Shown here: positions 6,852 to 15,075 of the stretch, in pieces
Numbering within the stretch: the stretch's first letter is position 1
How the letters are laid out: each line of letters starts with the position of its first letter
Origin: JARLFX01 sp036404255
GTDB lineage: Bacteria > Acidobacteriota > Terriglobia > Terriglobales > Acidobacteriaceae
Direction of reading: 5' to 3'
Length of the DNA: 18,317 bases
Assembly: GCA_036404255.1 (NCBI GenBank)
Contig: DASWOP010000055.1
Coordinates: 1 to 18,317 of the forward strand
The notes under the pieces: generated by a model
Database searches by the model: none
What the model was told of the DNA's origin: nothing
The model's input: the letters and a program-made list of their open reading frames with translations, nothing else
Translations under genes and position numbers: made by a program

Positions 6852-9800
6852 ATGGCCGATGAGATCCAATCCGGCAATGCGGCAGAGCCGAACGTAAGCC
6901 AGCCCGCAGACGCAACGCGCACCCCCCAGTCACTGGGGGAGGGTTTTCATATCTCTGCGCCGTTTATTCGCAGACCGGTTGCTACGTTTCTGCTGTCAAT
7001 CGCAATTATCCTGGCGGGCGCTGTGGCATATAAGCTGCTGCCGGTGTCGTCGCTGCCGCAGGTTGAGTTTCCGGTCATCAGCGTTGGCGCAAGTTTGCCC
7101 GGCGCAGACCCGGAGACGGTAGCCTCTTCCATTGCGACACCGCTGGAGCGGCAGTTCGGCCGCATCGCCGGCGTCAACCAGATGACCTCAGTCTCCGGCA
7201 TCGGCAGAACGGGCATCACGCTCCAATTCGATCTGGATCGCGACATCAATGGCGCAGCACGCGACGTGCAGGCGGCGATCAATGCGGCACGCAGTAATCT
7301 GCCCGCTAACCTGCCGGGCAATCCAACGTATCGCAAGAGCAATCCGTCGGACTCGCCGATCATGCTGCTCGCGCTCACATCGGATACGATCCCGGTTCCG
7401 CAGATGTATGACGCGGCGGACTCCATTCTGGCACAGAAGATCTCGCAGGTAGAGGGCGTGGGCCAGGTGTTTGTGACGGGTAGCGCAAAGCCCGCGGTGC
7501 GCATCGTTGCCAATCCGACGGTGCTGAATGCCTACGGCCTGGGGCTGGATACGCTGGCCAGTTCCATGGCCACGGTGAATGTGAACCGGGCAAAAGGATA
7601 TTTGAGCAATGACTCGACGCGCTGGAGTATCAGCACAACCGATCAGCTTGGCGACTCCTCCACCTATAAGCCGCTGATCGTTGCGTACAGAAATGGCGCG
7701 CCGGTACGCGTGCAGGACGTGGCCGAGGTGGTGGACTCAGTAGAGGACATCAACACCGGCGGGTATGCGAACGGCAAGCCGGCCATCCTGCTGGTGATCT
7801 TCAAGAGCCCGGGAGCGAATGTAATTGACGCTGTGGACAAGGTGAATGAGCTGCTGCCAACACTACGCTCCTCCATCTCTCCAGCAGTGCATCTGGATGT
7901 GGTGGTAGACCGGACGGGCAGCATTCGCGCTTCGGTACGCGATGTAACCCGCACGCTGATCATCTCCATCATCCTGGTCATTCTGGTTGTGTTCCTGTTT
8001 CTGCGGGAGGTGCGCTCTACGCTGATACCCAGCGTGTCTGTGCCGCTCTCACTGCTGGGAACGTTTGGCGTGATGTATATGCTTGGCTACACGCTGGACA
8101 ATCTCTCACTGATGGCGCTCACGATCTCTACCGGGTTCGTAGTGGATGACGCCATCGTGGTAATTGAAAATATCACGCGCCACCTGGAGGCAGGACTTTC
8201 GCCGTTTGACGCCGCGATGCTGGGGTCAAAAGAGATCGGGTTCACGGTGCTCTCAATGAGCACATCACTGATCGCAGTTTTTATACCAATCCTGCTGATG
8301 CCGGGCATTCTGGGCAGACTCTTCCGTGAGTTCGCCGTTACGCTCTCGGCCGCTATCGTAATCTCCCTGGCCGTTTCGCTGACTGCAACACCGATGCTGA
8401 GCGCGAAGTTTCTGGAGCCGTATAACAAGCGGAAGCATGGCCGCATCTATGACTTCGGGGAACGCTGCTTCAAGCGCATGCTGAGCGAGTATGAGCGCGG
8501 TCTGCGCTGGGTGATCCGCCACCAGACGACGGTGATGATCGCTACTTTTCTGACCGCCCTGTTCAGCGTCGGTTTGTACATCATCGTACCGAAGGGATTC
8601 TTTCCGCAGCAGGATATCGGGCGGCTGTCTGGCCAGGTGCGCGGGCAACAGGATGTGTCATTCACCGAAATGAAGCGGAAGCTGATTGATCTTTCCGCGA
8701 TCGTGCAGAAGGATCCGGCAGTCGACGGCGTCATGGCCTTCCTTGGCGGTGGTCCGGGCGGCGGCGGAGCCAACCAGGCCGGCATGTTCGTTACGCTGAA
8801 GCCGCAGGACCAGAGGCCCAAGGGCGATACGGCTGAGGTTGTTATCAACCGGCTGCGGCCAAAGCTGAGTCATGAGCCCGGGGCCAATCTGTATCTGCAG
8901 GCAACTCAAGACCTGACCATCGGCGGACGGCAGAGCGCAGCACAGTTTCAGTTCACGCTCTCCACCGACAACCTGGACGATCTGAAGACCTGGGTGCCGC
9001 TGCTGACGGAGAAGCTGCAACAGCTGCCGGAGTTGCGCGACGTGCAGTCGGACATGCTGAACAATGGACTGCGCGAACAACTGGTGATCGATCGCGACAC
9101 CGCTTCGCGGCTTGGGCTGACGCCGTCTGACATCGACAACGCACTGTACGACGCATTCGGCCAGCGGCAGATTTCGACGATCTACTCCACGCTGAACCAG
9201 TATCACGTAGTGATGGCGGTCAGCGATGATTTCCAGGCAAATCCCGATGTGCTGAACCATATCTATGTGCGCCATGGAAGTACCGGGACGACGGCCGCCA
9301 ACTCTGCCAGCGCGGCCCCTACGGTGCTGGCGGCTAGTGCAGCCTCCACCGCAGGCACGAGCACCAGTACCACAAGCTCTACCGGAAGCACGACAACAAC
9401 AAAGGCGGCCGTGCCGCTTTCCGTGGTTGCACATTTTGAACAGACGCGCAGCTCGCTGGCGGTGAACCACCAGGGACCGTTCCCCGCAGCTACAATTTCG
9501 TTCAACCTGGCTCCCGGCATGTCGCTTTCGCTGGCCACGGAAGTCATCAACAACGCGGAATCGCAGATGCATATGCCGGCGACGATTCACACCGGATTCC
9601 AAGGGACGGCACAGGCTTTCCAGCAGTCGATCTCTAGCTCGCTATGGCTGGTGCTGCTGGCAATCTTCACGGTGTACATCGTGCTGGGCATGTTGTATGA
9701 GAGCTTTATTCATCCGCTGACGATTCTTTCGACGCTGCCTTCGGCGGGCGTGGGTGCGCTGCTTGCGCTGCTGATGTGCAAGATCGAGTTGAGCGTGATA

Positions 9801-10220
9801 GCGATGATCGGGATACTGCTGCTGATCGGTATTGTGCAGAAGAATGCAATCATGATGGTCGACTTTGCATTGGTGGCGCAGCGCGAACAGGGCAAGAACG
9901 CAGAAGAGGCTATCTACGGAGCCTGCATGCTGCGCTTCCGGCCCATTATGATGACGACGATGGCCGCAATGCTGGGCGGACTGCCGCTGGCGCTCGGACA
10001 CAGTGTGGGATCGGAGCTGCGCAGGCCGCTGGGCGTGACAATTGTGGGGGGGCTGATCGTCTCGCAGGCGATGACGTTGTTTACCACTCCGGTGGTGTAT
10101 CTATTTTTCGACAAGGTGCACCACTACATTCGCCGGATGATGGGCAAGCCGGGAGAGGTGCCTATTGCGAATCGGCCACCACGGATCTCTCCGCCGCAGC
10201 CGGAGATGAGCGGCGACTAG
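6852..10220 (+). CDS. mdtC: RND multidrug efflux permease, MdtC-like, with an extra Ser/Thr/Ala-rich loop
   Basis: This 1122-residue pump is the second permease of the operon. Many stretches match E. coli MdtC, for example FDLDRDINGAARDVQAAINAA, TYRKSNPSDSPIM and EPGANLYLQATQDL. Proton-relay residues are Asp432-Asp433 in FVVDDA and Lys997 in VQKNAIMM. It is longer than the family norm (about 1025) for two reasons. First, a hydrophilic N-terminal extension of about 35 residues precedes the first membrane helix. Second, about 40 extra residues of low-complexity Ser/Thr/Ala sequence (about residues 808-853) are inserted in the second periplasmic loop, between IYV and VPLS. The frame is intact across the insertion. 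The start ATG at 6852 has only a weak upstream GAGA. The stop overlaps the stop of the convergent diguanylate cyclase gene at CTAG. Confidence 0.94.
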   Translation: MADEIQSGNAAEPNVSQPADATRTPQSLGEGFHISAPFIRRPVATFLLSIAIILAGAVAYKLLPVSSLPQVEFPVISVGASLPGADPETVASSIATPLERQFGRIAGVNQMTSVSGIGRTGITLQFDLDRDINGAARDVQAAINAARSNLPANLPGNPTYRKSNPSDSPIMLLALTSDTIPVPQMYDAADSILAQKISQVEGVGQVFVTGSAKPAVRIVANPTVLNAYGLGLDTLASSMATVNVNRAKGYLSNDSTRWSISTTDQLGDSSTYKPLIVAYRNGAPVRVQDVAEVVDSVEDINTGGYANGKPAILLVIFKSPGANVIDAVDKVNELLPTLRSSISPAVHLDVVVDRTGSIRASVRDVTRTLIISIILVILVVFLFLREVRSTLIPSVSVPLSLLGTFGVMYMLGYTLDNLSLMALTISTGFVVDDAIVVIENITRHLEAGLSPFDAAMLGSKEIGFTVLSMSTSLIAVFIPILLMPGILGRLFREFAVTLSAAIVISLAVSLTATPMLSAKFLEPYNKRKHGRIYDFGERCFKRMLSEYERGLRWVIRHQTTVMIATFLTALFSVGLYIIVPKGFFPQQDIGRLSGQVRGQQDVSFTEMKRKLIDLSAIVQKDPAVDGVMAFLGGGPGGGGANQAGMFVTLKPQDQRPKGDTAEVVINRLRPKLSHEPGANLYLQATQDLTIGGRQSAAQFQFTLSTDNLDDLKTWVPLLTEKLQQLPELRDVQSDMLNNGLREQLVIDRDTASRLGLTPSDIDNALYDAFGQRQISTIYSTLNQYHVVMAVSDDFQANPDVLNHIYVRHGSTGTTAANSASAAPTVLAASAASTAGTSTSTTSSTGSTTTTKAAVPLSVVAHFEQTRSSLAVNHQGPFPAATISFNLAPGMSLSLATEVINNAESQMHMPATIHTGFQGTAQAFQQSISSSLWLVLLAIFTVYIVLGMLYESFIHPLTILSTLPSAGVGALLALLMCKIELSVIAMIGILLLIGIVQKNAIMMVDFALVAQREQGKNAEEAIYGACMLRFRPIMMTTMAAMLGGLPLALGHSVGSELRRPLGVTIVGGLIVSQAMTLFTTPVVYLFFDKVHHYIRRMMGKPGEVPIANRPPRISPPQPEMSGD
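9265..9408 (+). repeat. Low-complexity insertion segment inside mdtC
   Basis: These bases encode a run of Ser, Thr, Ala and Gly (TSTSTTSSTGSTTTTK at its core), replacing the seven-residue linker seen between IYV and VPLS in the adjacent MdtB. The DNA is enriched in AGC/ACC/ACA/ACG codons without an exact tandem period. The frame continues cleanly on both sides, so it is a coding expansion and not a disruption. Confidence 0.8.
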
Positions 10221-11149
10221 CTCTCTGTAGGAGCCACAATCAGTGTTGTGGCCACACGATTTCGCCCTTCGTGTTTTGCCTTGTAAAGAGCATTATCTGC
10301 CGCAAGCAGCAGACTCTCAGGCATTCGTATCGTTCCTCCGATACGAGCAAGCGCGGTGGCAACACCGATACTTACGGTGATATATCCTCCACCTTCCGGA
10401 TTTCCATCGTGAGAAAACCGAAGCCCCTCGACCGCAGCCCTGACTTTTTCCGCGACCTCAGCTGCTGCCTCCATATCGATATTGGGAAGAATGATCGCAA
10501 TTTCCTCACCACCATAACGGGCGGCAATATCTGTAGATCGCACAGCTCCAGTCACCGCAGCGGCAACCGTGCGCAGACAGTCATCACCGACCTGGTGTCC
10601 ATAATGGTCATTGAAGGATTTGAAGCGATCAATATCGAGCAGCAATAAAGATATCTGGGAGCCTTCGCGCAAGGTGCGCCTCCATTCACGCTCCAGGGCT
10701 TCGTCGAAGCAGCGGCGATTGGCGATGCCTGTCAGGCCATCGGTCATTGCAAGGGCCGCGAGTTTATCTTCTAAAAGCTTCCGCTGGGTGACGTCGCGCA
10801 CAAGGACGACATACTCCTGCACCACTCCGGTGACGGAATCCCTGATCATCCGGGCGTTTCCCTCCACCCAGGCAAAAGATCCATCTTTTTTCAGCATCCG
10901 CATGGTGAGAGAGTCGCTCAAAACACCAGGAACGGCAGTGCGGAGGACGGCAGCGGCCACGAGAGGAAAATCTTCGGCGTAAACAAAATCGTCCACCAAC
11001 CTGCCCATCATCTCCTCCGGCTTCCAACCCAGGAGCGTAAGCGAAGCAGGTGAAACATACGTCAGCACTCGATCTGCATTGGCGCGGCAGATGATATCGA
11101 CGCTGTTTTCCGCGAGAAACTGAAAATTTATTTCATCCTCGTTCGCCAT
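10217..11149 (-). CDS. PAS-GGDEF diguanylate cyclase
   Basis: The 310-residue protein makes cyclic-di-GMP from two GTP. It has no membrane segment, so it should be a cytoplasmic sensor enzyme. A PAS domain (about residues 7-124) starts with FLAENSVDIICRAN and ends in the typical PAC tail VRDVTQRKLLEDKL. It is followed by a GGDEF domain (about 130-300) with MTDGLTGIANRR, metal-binding LDIDRFK (Asp172), and the active-site loop RYGGEEI (residues 213-217, the GGEEF-type variant). An RSTD at 204-207 lies exactly five residues before GGEE and fits the RxxD inhibitory site for product feedback. The frame stays open to 11542, but the ATG at 11149 is chosen: it has GAGGGAG about six bases upstream, and the PAS homology begins just after it. 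The PAS ligand is unknown. Confidence 0.92.
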   Translation of the reverse strand: MANEDEINFQFLAENSVDIICRANADRVLTYVSPASLTLLGWKPEEMMGRLVDDFVYAEDFPLVAAAVLRTAVPGVLSDSLTMRMLKKDGSFAWVEGNARMIRDSVTGVVQEYVVLVRDVTQRKLLEDKLAALAMTDGLTGIANRRCFDEALEREWRRTLREGSQISLLLLDIDRFKSFNDHYGHQVGDDCLRTVAAAVTGAVRSTDIAARYGGEEIAIILPNIDMEAAAEVAEKVRAAVEGLRFSHDGNPEGGGYITVSIGVATALARIGGTIRMPESLLLAADNALYKAKHEGRNRVATTLIVAPTES

Positions 11150-11213
11150 AATGTTCTCCCTCTTGCGCTTCAAGACTGCTCTACATCCTCTACCTATTTG
11201 CCTTAAATGAATA

Positions 11214-11241
11214 CAGCGCAGCGAAATTATTCGCTGCGCTG
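11214..11241 (-). terminator. Hairpin terminator downstream of the glucan phosphorylase gene
   Basis: A perfect 12-bp inverted repeat (CAGCGCAGCGAA / TTCGCTGCGCTG) encloses a 4-nt loop, starting 21 nt past the phosphorylase stop codon. On the minus strand it is followed by TATTCATTT, a moderately T-rich tract. It would end or reduce transcription before the diguanylate cyclase gene. The plus-strand side has no T tract, so it is read as minus-oriented. Confidence 0.65.
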
Positions 11242-11262
11242 CAGAATGCCGAAATCCCGTGA

Positions 11263-13014
11263 CTAGGCGAGCGCCGGGATAGGTATGTTGGCTTCCTGGC
11301 CGGCGCCAGCGTCCGGGAAGTAGGCGTTGAGCACGTACTGCTGCACCATGCGATGGGTGTTGAAGAAGGTGCCGTTGATGGCGATGCAGGCCTGCTGCAT
11401 ACGGGCCCACTTCTCGGGATCGCGGTACATGGGAGCGATGGAGTGGCGGAGCTTCTCGTAGAGCGAATCGGCCTCGCCCACCTCGTCTTCGCAATCGTCG
11501 ATAGCCCAGCCGGTGCCACCTTCGACGCAGCCTTCGATCCACCAGCCGTCGAGCACACTCAGGCTGGGGACGCCGTTCAATGCGGCTTTCATGCCGCTGG
11601 TGCCGGAGGCTTCGTACGGGCGGCGCGGAGTGTTCACCCAGACGTCAACGCCATTGGTAAGCAGCTTGCCGAGATCCCACTCGTAGTTTTCCAGGTAGAT
11701 GATCTTCAGCGTGTCTGAGTTGATGCGGTGGGCAGCATCGAAGACTTCGCGGATGAGACCCTTGCCGGCGTTGTCCTGCGGGTGGGCTTTGCCAGCGTAG
11801 ATGATCTGCAGGCCACCGGTGGCTTTGGCGATGGCGGCGAGGCGCTCGGGATCGTGGAAGAGCAGGCTGGCGCGCTTGTAGGTGGCAACACGGCGGGCAA
11901 AGCCGAGGGTAAGCACGTCTTCGCGGAGCTGGATGCCGGTGCGGCTGGTAATCTCTGCAATGAGCTTGCGCTTGCCGGTCTGGTGAACAGCCGAAATCTC
12001 CGCCGGTTCAATGCCGGTGACGGAACGGAAGTAACGGTTGTCTTCGCGCCAGTCCGGGATACGCTCGTCATAGAGTTTCTGAAAATCCTCTGAGAGCCAG
12101 GTGGCCGCGTGGACGCCGTTGGTGATGGCGTGGACGTGATATTCGGGGAACATGACCTGCGAGACTTTGCCGTGCTGCATGGCGACGCCGTTGACGTAGC
12201 GCGAGAAACGCAGGGCGATGTAGGTCATGTTGAGCAGGCCATTGTGCATGCAGCCGAAGTGCTCCAGCGCGCGGCCACGATCGGTGCCGAGGACCTGGTA
12301 CATCTGGTCGGGACCGAACTGATCGTGACCGGCGGGTACAGGCGTGTGGGTGGTGAATATGCACTGGTTGCGGACGGACTGCACGTCTTCCTCGCTGGCC
12401 GAGGTGAGCGGCTCATTCTGCATGCGCTCTTCAAGCAGGCCGAGGGCGAGCAGCGAGGCGTGGCCTTCGTTCATGTGGAAGACCTGCGGCTTGTAGCCGA
12501 GGACGTCCAGCAGGTGGCCGCCACCGAGGCCGAGGACGGCCTCCTGACAAAGGCGATAGTAGGAGTCTCCGCCGTAGAGATGGTCGGTGAGACGGCGGTC
12601 CCAGGCGTCGTTCTGCTCCATGTCCGTGTCCAGCATGTAGACAGGGACGATGTGGCCGGTGGTGCCGACGACATCGAAGCGCCAGGCGCGAATCATGACC
12701 TCGCGCCCCTGTATGGTGATGGCTACGACCTGTTCGGCTGCGGGCAGAGTCTTTTCCGGGAACCAGGGGACGTCGCTCTCAGTCTGCTGGCCGGTGGCGT
12801 CGAGATGCTGCTGGAAGTATCCGGCGCGGTGGGCGAGGGTAACCGCCACGACCGGCAGGGCGAGGTCCGCCATGGAACGCAGGGTATCGCCTGCGAGCAC
12901 GCCAAGGCCGCCCGAGTACGTGGGGATGTGGGGGGCGAGGGCTATTTCCATGGAAAAGTAGGCGATTTTCTGGCTACGCTGTGCGGGAAGATCAGATTCA
13001 GGGTGGAACGCCAT
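11263..13014 (-). CDS. Alpha-glucan phosphorylase (GT35), short form
   Basis: The 583-residue protein should release glucose-1-phosphate from glycogen or maltodextrin using pyridoxal phosphate. It begins almost at once with YFSMEIALAPHIPTYSGGLG, the start of the catalytic core in the TIGR02094-type phosphorylases. It retains HMNEGHASLLALG, TNGVHAATW, RRVATYKRASLL and the cofactor motif YEASGTSGMKAALNG, in which Lys476 should hold PLP. Compared with full-length relatives of about 800-850 residues it lacks the N-terminal DUF3417-type domain. The frame is complete and uninterrupted, so this is a compact form and not a pseudogene. The ATG at 13014 is preceded by AAAGGT about ten bases upstream. 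A glgP name would be reasonable for function but is not assigned, because several paralogues are usual. It is flanked by a terminator hairpin and an unrelated decarboxylase gene, so it is probably transcribed alone. Confidence 0.92.
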   Translation of the reverse strand: MAFHPESDLPAQRSQKIAYFSMEIALAPHIPTYSGGLGVLAGDTLRSMADLALPVVAVTLAHRAGYFQQHLDATGQQTESDVPWFPEKTLPAAEQVVAITIQGREVMIRAWRFDVVGTTGHIVPVYMLDTDMEQNDAWDRRLTDHLYGGDSYYRLCQEAVLGLGGGHLLDVLGYKPQVFHMNEGHASLLALGLLEERMQNEPLTSASEEDVQSVRNQCIFTTHTPVPAGHDQFGPDQMYQVLGTDRGRALEHFGCMHNGLLNMTYIALRFSRYVNGVAMQHGKVSQVMFPEYHVHAITNGVHAATWLSEDFQKLYDERIPDWREDNRYFRSVTGIEPAEISAVHQTGKRKLIAEITSRTGIQLREDVLTLGFARRVATYKRASLLFHDPERLAAIAKATGGLQIIYAGKAHPQDNAGKGLIREVFDAAHRINSDTLKIIYLENYEWDLGKLLTNGVDVWVNTPRRPYEASGTSGMKAALNGVPSLSVLDGWWIEGCVEGGTGWAIDDCEDEVGEADSLYEKLRHSIAPMYRDPEKWARMQQACIAINGTFFNTHRMVQQYVLNAYFPDAGAGQEANIPIPALA

Positions 13015-13103
13015 TGGGGCCGGACCTTTCGGGTGATGCTAGTATCCGCATGCCGAGGCTCAACCCTTGAGCGCCGAAACCCAGGAAAAGAACATGTGGT
13101 TTA

Positions 13104-13131
13104 CCGATATTACCAAATAGATAACGGTCAA
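13104..13131 (-). promoter_or_regulatory. Weak candidate sigma-70 promoter for the glucan phosphorylase gene
   Basis: On the minus strand TTGACC (13126-13131) is followed after 16 bp by TATCGG (13104-13109). The -35 is good but the -10 is poor. An alternative pair, TTGAGC and TAGCAT (13036-13063), has a better -10 but would leave almost no leader. The 179-bp gap 13015-13193 is relatively AT-rich and must hold the promoter if the gene is transcribed on its own. Confidence 0.25.
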
Positions 13132-13193
13132 TAGAGTACAACTTTCAGGGCGGAAACACGTGAAAATAGCGCAAATCAAGGCTATATAAGCGT

Positions 13194-14543
13194 TTAGGCC
13201 TTAATTGCCGCCTGTAGACGGAACCATATTTGGTCCAACCACTGCAGATGTTCCGGCTTCATGAGCACGGAGCGGAGGCAGGTGACGGTGGGTTGGGAGG
13301 CGGTGGGCCAGGTGTCTGCCGGAAAGAAGCTGAGGGGAAGATCGGCCAGGGCGAGGTGCAGGCCATGTTCTGCGGCAGTACCGAAGATGCGGCGGGCGGC
13401 GGCGGACGAGGCGGCTACATCGGGCGCGCGGACGGCCCAGATGGCGATGTCAAGCTGGGGGGCGGCGGGGACGACGAAGTGGGGGTCGGCGGCGAGGCGG
13501 GCGTGAAGCTCGCGGGCGGCAGCGAGGCAGGCATCCAGATCGCGGGCGAATTCGCCGCCGCGGTCCATGGGGAGGAGCTGCTGCGTGGCCCAGAGGGCGA
13601 CGGCGGAGGCACCGGGGCGGGAGCATTCGAGGCTGATCTCGCCGAGGTGGAGCTCGGCGGAGCTGAAGTAGGTGTACGGCGAGTCGTGCTTGTAGAAGCG
13701 GCCGACGGCGGGGTCGCGGAAGAGGATGCAGCCGCAGCCGTAGGGCTGGAGGCCGTGTTTATGCGGGTCGACGACGATGGAGTCGGCGTGGGCGATGCAG
13801 TCAAAGGCGCGGCGAGCAGCAGGGGCGAGGGTTTCGGCGAGGGTGAAGTAGCCGCCGTAGGCCGCGTCAACGTGGAGGCGGAAGCCGTATTGCTCACGCA
13901 GGGCGAGGATCTCATCGAGGGGATCTACCGCGCCGGTGGAGGTGGTACCGAGGGTGGCGACGACGGTGCCGACGTCTTCCTGGGCAAGGGCGGTGCGCAG
14001 AGCGGTGAGATCCATGGTGCCGTTGGGGGTGGCGGAGATGGAGGCAAAATCAATTCCGAGCACTTTGCAGATGCGGCTGTGGGTGTAGTGGGCCTGGGCG
14101 GAGGCGACGATCTTTTTGCCGGGATTGAGTTTACCTGCGATCCAGAGGGCTTCGAGATTGGCAAACGTGCCGCCGGAGGTGAGGTGGCCGAGGTGTTGGG
14201 GGAAGGCGAACATTTTGGCCAGGGCGGCGACGGCTTCGATCTCCATCTGGGAGCTGGCACGGCCGCCATCGAGCGCGTGGTTATTGGGGTTTAGCCACAT
14301 GGCGAGGGCGTAGGCGGCGCGGGCTACGGGGTGCGGGGGCTTCAGCATTTGCCCGGCGTAGAGCGGGTGGAAGTAGGGATAGTTGCCGGTCAGGCGTGCG
14401 GCAACTCTGGACAAAACGACGTCCATGCGCGAGGTGTCTTCAGGGGTAACTGGAGGCAGCGCGGGGAGGTCGCTGAAACCCGCGTCGAGCTGGGCGAGGG
14501 CGATGGCGAGGGATTTGAGGGAGGCATCTTCCAGGACACGCAT
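13194..14543 (-). CDS. Group II pyridoxal-phosphate-dependent amino acid decarboxylase
   Basis: This 449-residue protein belongs to the fold-type I family that includes aromatic L-amino-acid, tyrosine, tryptophan, histidine and glutamate decarboxylases. It has NYPYFHPLYAGQM near the N terminus, the PLP-phosphate motif LTSGGTFANLEALW, a stacking histidine in SAQAHYTHS, the PLP-nitrogen aspartate in HVDAAYGG, and the Schiff-base lysine (Lys262) in VVDPHKHGLQPYGCG. The length is normal for the family. The substrate cannot be read from the sequence, and a carbon-carbon lyase or transaminase-like variant remains possible. The ATG at 14543 has GGAAG about eight bases upstream. No antiporter or partner gene stands beside it, unlike acid-resistance decarboxylase systems. 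The gene is separated from its upstream neighbour by 532 bp containing a repeat array. Confidence 0.9.
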   Translation of the reverse strand: MRVLEDASLKSLAIALAQLDAGFSDLPALPPVTPEDTSRMDVVLSRVAARLTGNYPYFHPLYAGQMLKPPHPVARAAYALAMWLNPNNHALDGGRASSQMEIEAVAALAKMFAFPQHLGHLTSGGTFANLEALWIAGKLNPGKKIVASAQAHYTHSRICKVLGIDFASISATPNGTMDLTALRTALAQEDVGTVVATLGTTSTGAVDPLDEILALREQYGFRLHVDAAYGGYFTLAETLAPAARRAFDCIAHADSIVVDPHKHGLQPYGCGCILFRDPAVGRFYKHDSPYTYFSSAELHLGEISLECSRPGASAVALWATQQLLPMDRGGEFARDLDACLAAARELHARLAADPHFVVPAAPQLDIAIWAVRAPDVAASSAAARRIFGTAAEHGLHLALADLPLSFFPADTWPTASQPTVTCLRSVLMKPEHLQWLDQIWFRLQAAIKA

Positions 14544-14787
14544 GGGTGGCTTCCAGTGGAACCAAGATCATCTTAATGCTATGCGCCCGTTCTTACTAGC
14601 CAAAGCTGGTGAAGTACTTGAAAAGCGATGGGTTAGGGGGTGCGGTGGGGCATTTTTGATCCGTGTGAGGTTATGCGCGTTTCACGGGTCCAAGACGGTG
14701 AACATGACGGACTGCGCGGTGCTCAACGGTAAGCAGCAGGATTTTGAGTGTGCACGGAAGGTGGATGCTATCGTGCTGCCTCGAAAA
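14544..14787. other. Noncoding gap between decarboxylase gene and repeat array
   Basis: I see no convincing gene here; the open frames present lack ribosome sites and family motifs. It should hold the decarboxylase promoter. An imperfect hairpin, GATCCGTG (14658-14665) with CACGGGTC (14683-14690, one G-T pair, 17-nt loop), lies about 115-147 bases upstream of the decarboxylase start. It is followed by A's and not T's on the minus strand, so it is not an obvious terminator. Confidence 0.5.
14576..14603 (-). promoter_or_regulatory. Weak candidate sigma-70 promoter for the decarboxylase gene
   Basis: On the minus strand TTGGCT (14598-14603) and TAGCAT (14576-14581) are 16 bp apart, each matching the consensus at four of six positions. 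Transcription would start near 14569, leaving a leader of about 25 nt that includes the GGAAG ribosome site. Confidence 0.3.
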
Positions 14788-15056
14788 CCCAGGTCTCAGA
14801 AGCGAGACCTGGGGCACCCGCTTTTGTGGTCTCCGATGTGAGCGGGGGTGGTACGAGCACCTGCTTCCCAGGTCTCAGAAGCGAGACCTGGGGCACCCGC
14901 TTTTGTGGTCTCCGATGTGAGCGGGGGTGGTACGAGCACCTGCATCCCAGGTCTCAGAAGCGAGACCTGGGGCACCCGCTTTTGTGGTCTCCGATGTGAG
15001 CGGGGATGGTACGAGCACCTGCTTCCCAGGCCTCAGAAGCGAGACCTGGGGCACCC
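14788..15056 (-). repeat. Tandem 79-bp repeat array with palindromic hairpins
   Basis: Three complete 79-bp units start at 14788, 14867 and 14946; a partial fourth of 32 bp runs 15025-15056. Each begins with CCCAGGTCTC, a six-base loop (AGAAGC), then GAGACCTGGG and GCACCC. That is a 10-bp stem, followed by a 47-bp linker containing a second possible stem (CCCGCT with AGCGGG). Units 1-3 differ from each other by only one or two bases in the linker. The partial fourth has a single change in the stem. The array starts 19 nt beyond the adenosine deaminase stop codon. On that gene's strand the outermost hairpin (unit 1) is followed by TTTTCG, like an intrinsic terminator. Since 79 is not a multiple of three, reading frames shift at every unit and the repeat is not coding. 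Confidence 0.95.
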
Positions 15057-15075
15057 AGAGTGATGGCGGTGATAG

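Noticed and set aside
11150..11542. N-terminal extension of the diguanylate cyclase frame into the phosphorylase gene
   Set aside because: It is out of frame with, and inside, the phosphorylase coding region, is Arg-rich shadow sequence, and the ATG at 11149 has a strong ribosome site.
12109..13134. 341-residue plus-strand open frame opposite the phosphorylase gene
   Set aside because: Antisense shadow caused by codon bias; the minus-strand product is a clear GT35 phosphorylase.
13230..14294. 354-residue Gly-rich plus-strand open frame
   Set aside because: Antisense shadow of the PLP-dependent decarboxylase, with composition typical of shadow frames.
14788..15056. Possible CRISPR array
   Set aside because: The whole 79-bp unit is conserved, including the part that would be spacer, and no cas genes are present.
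14748..15063. Overlapping plus-strand open frames encoding repetitive peptides across the 79-bp array
   Set aside because: The period of 79 shifts the frame at each unit, there is no ribosome site, and the sequence is explained by the hairpin repeat.
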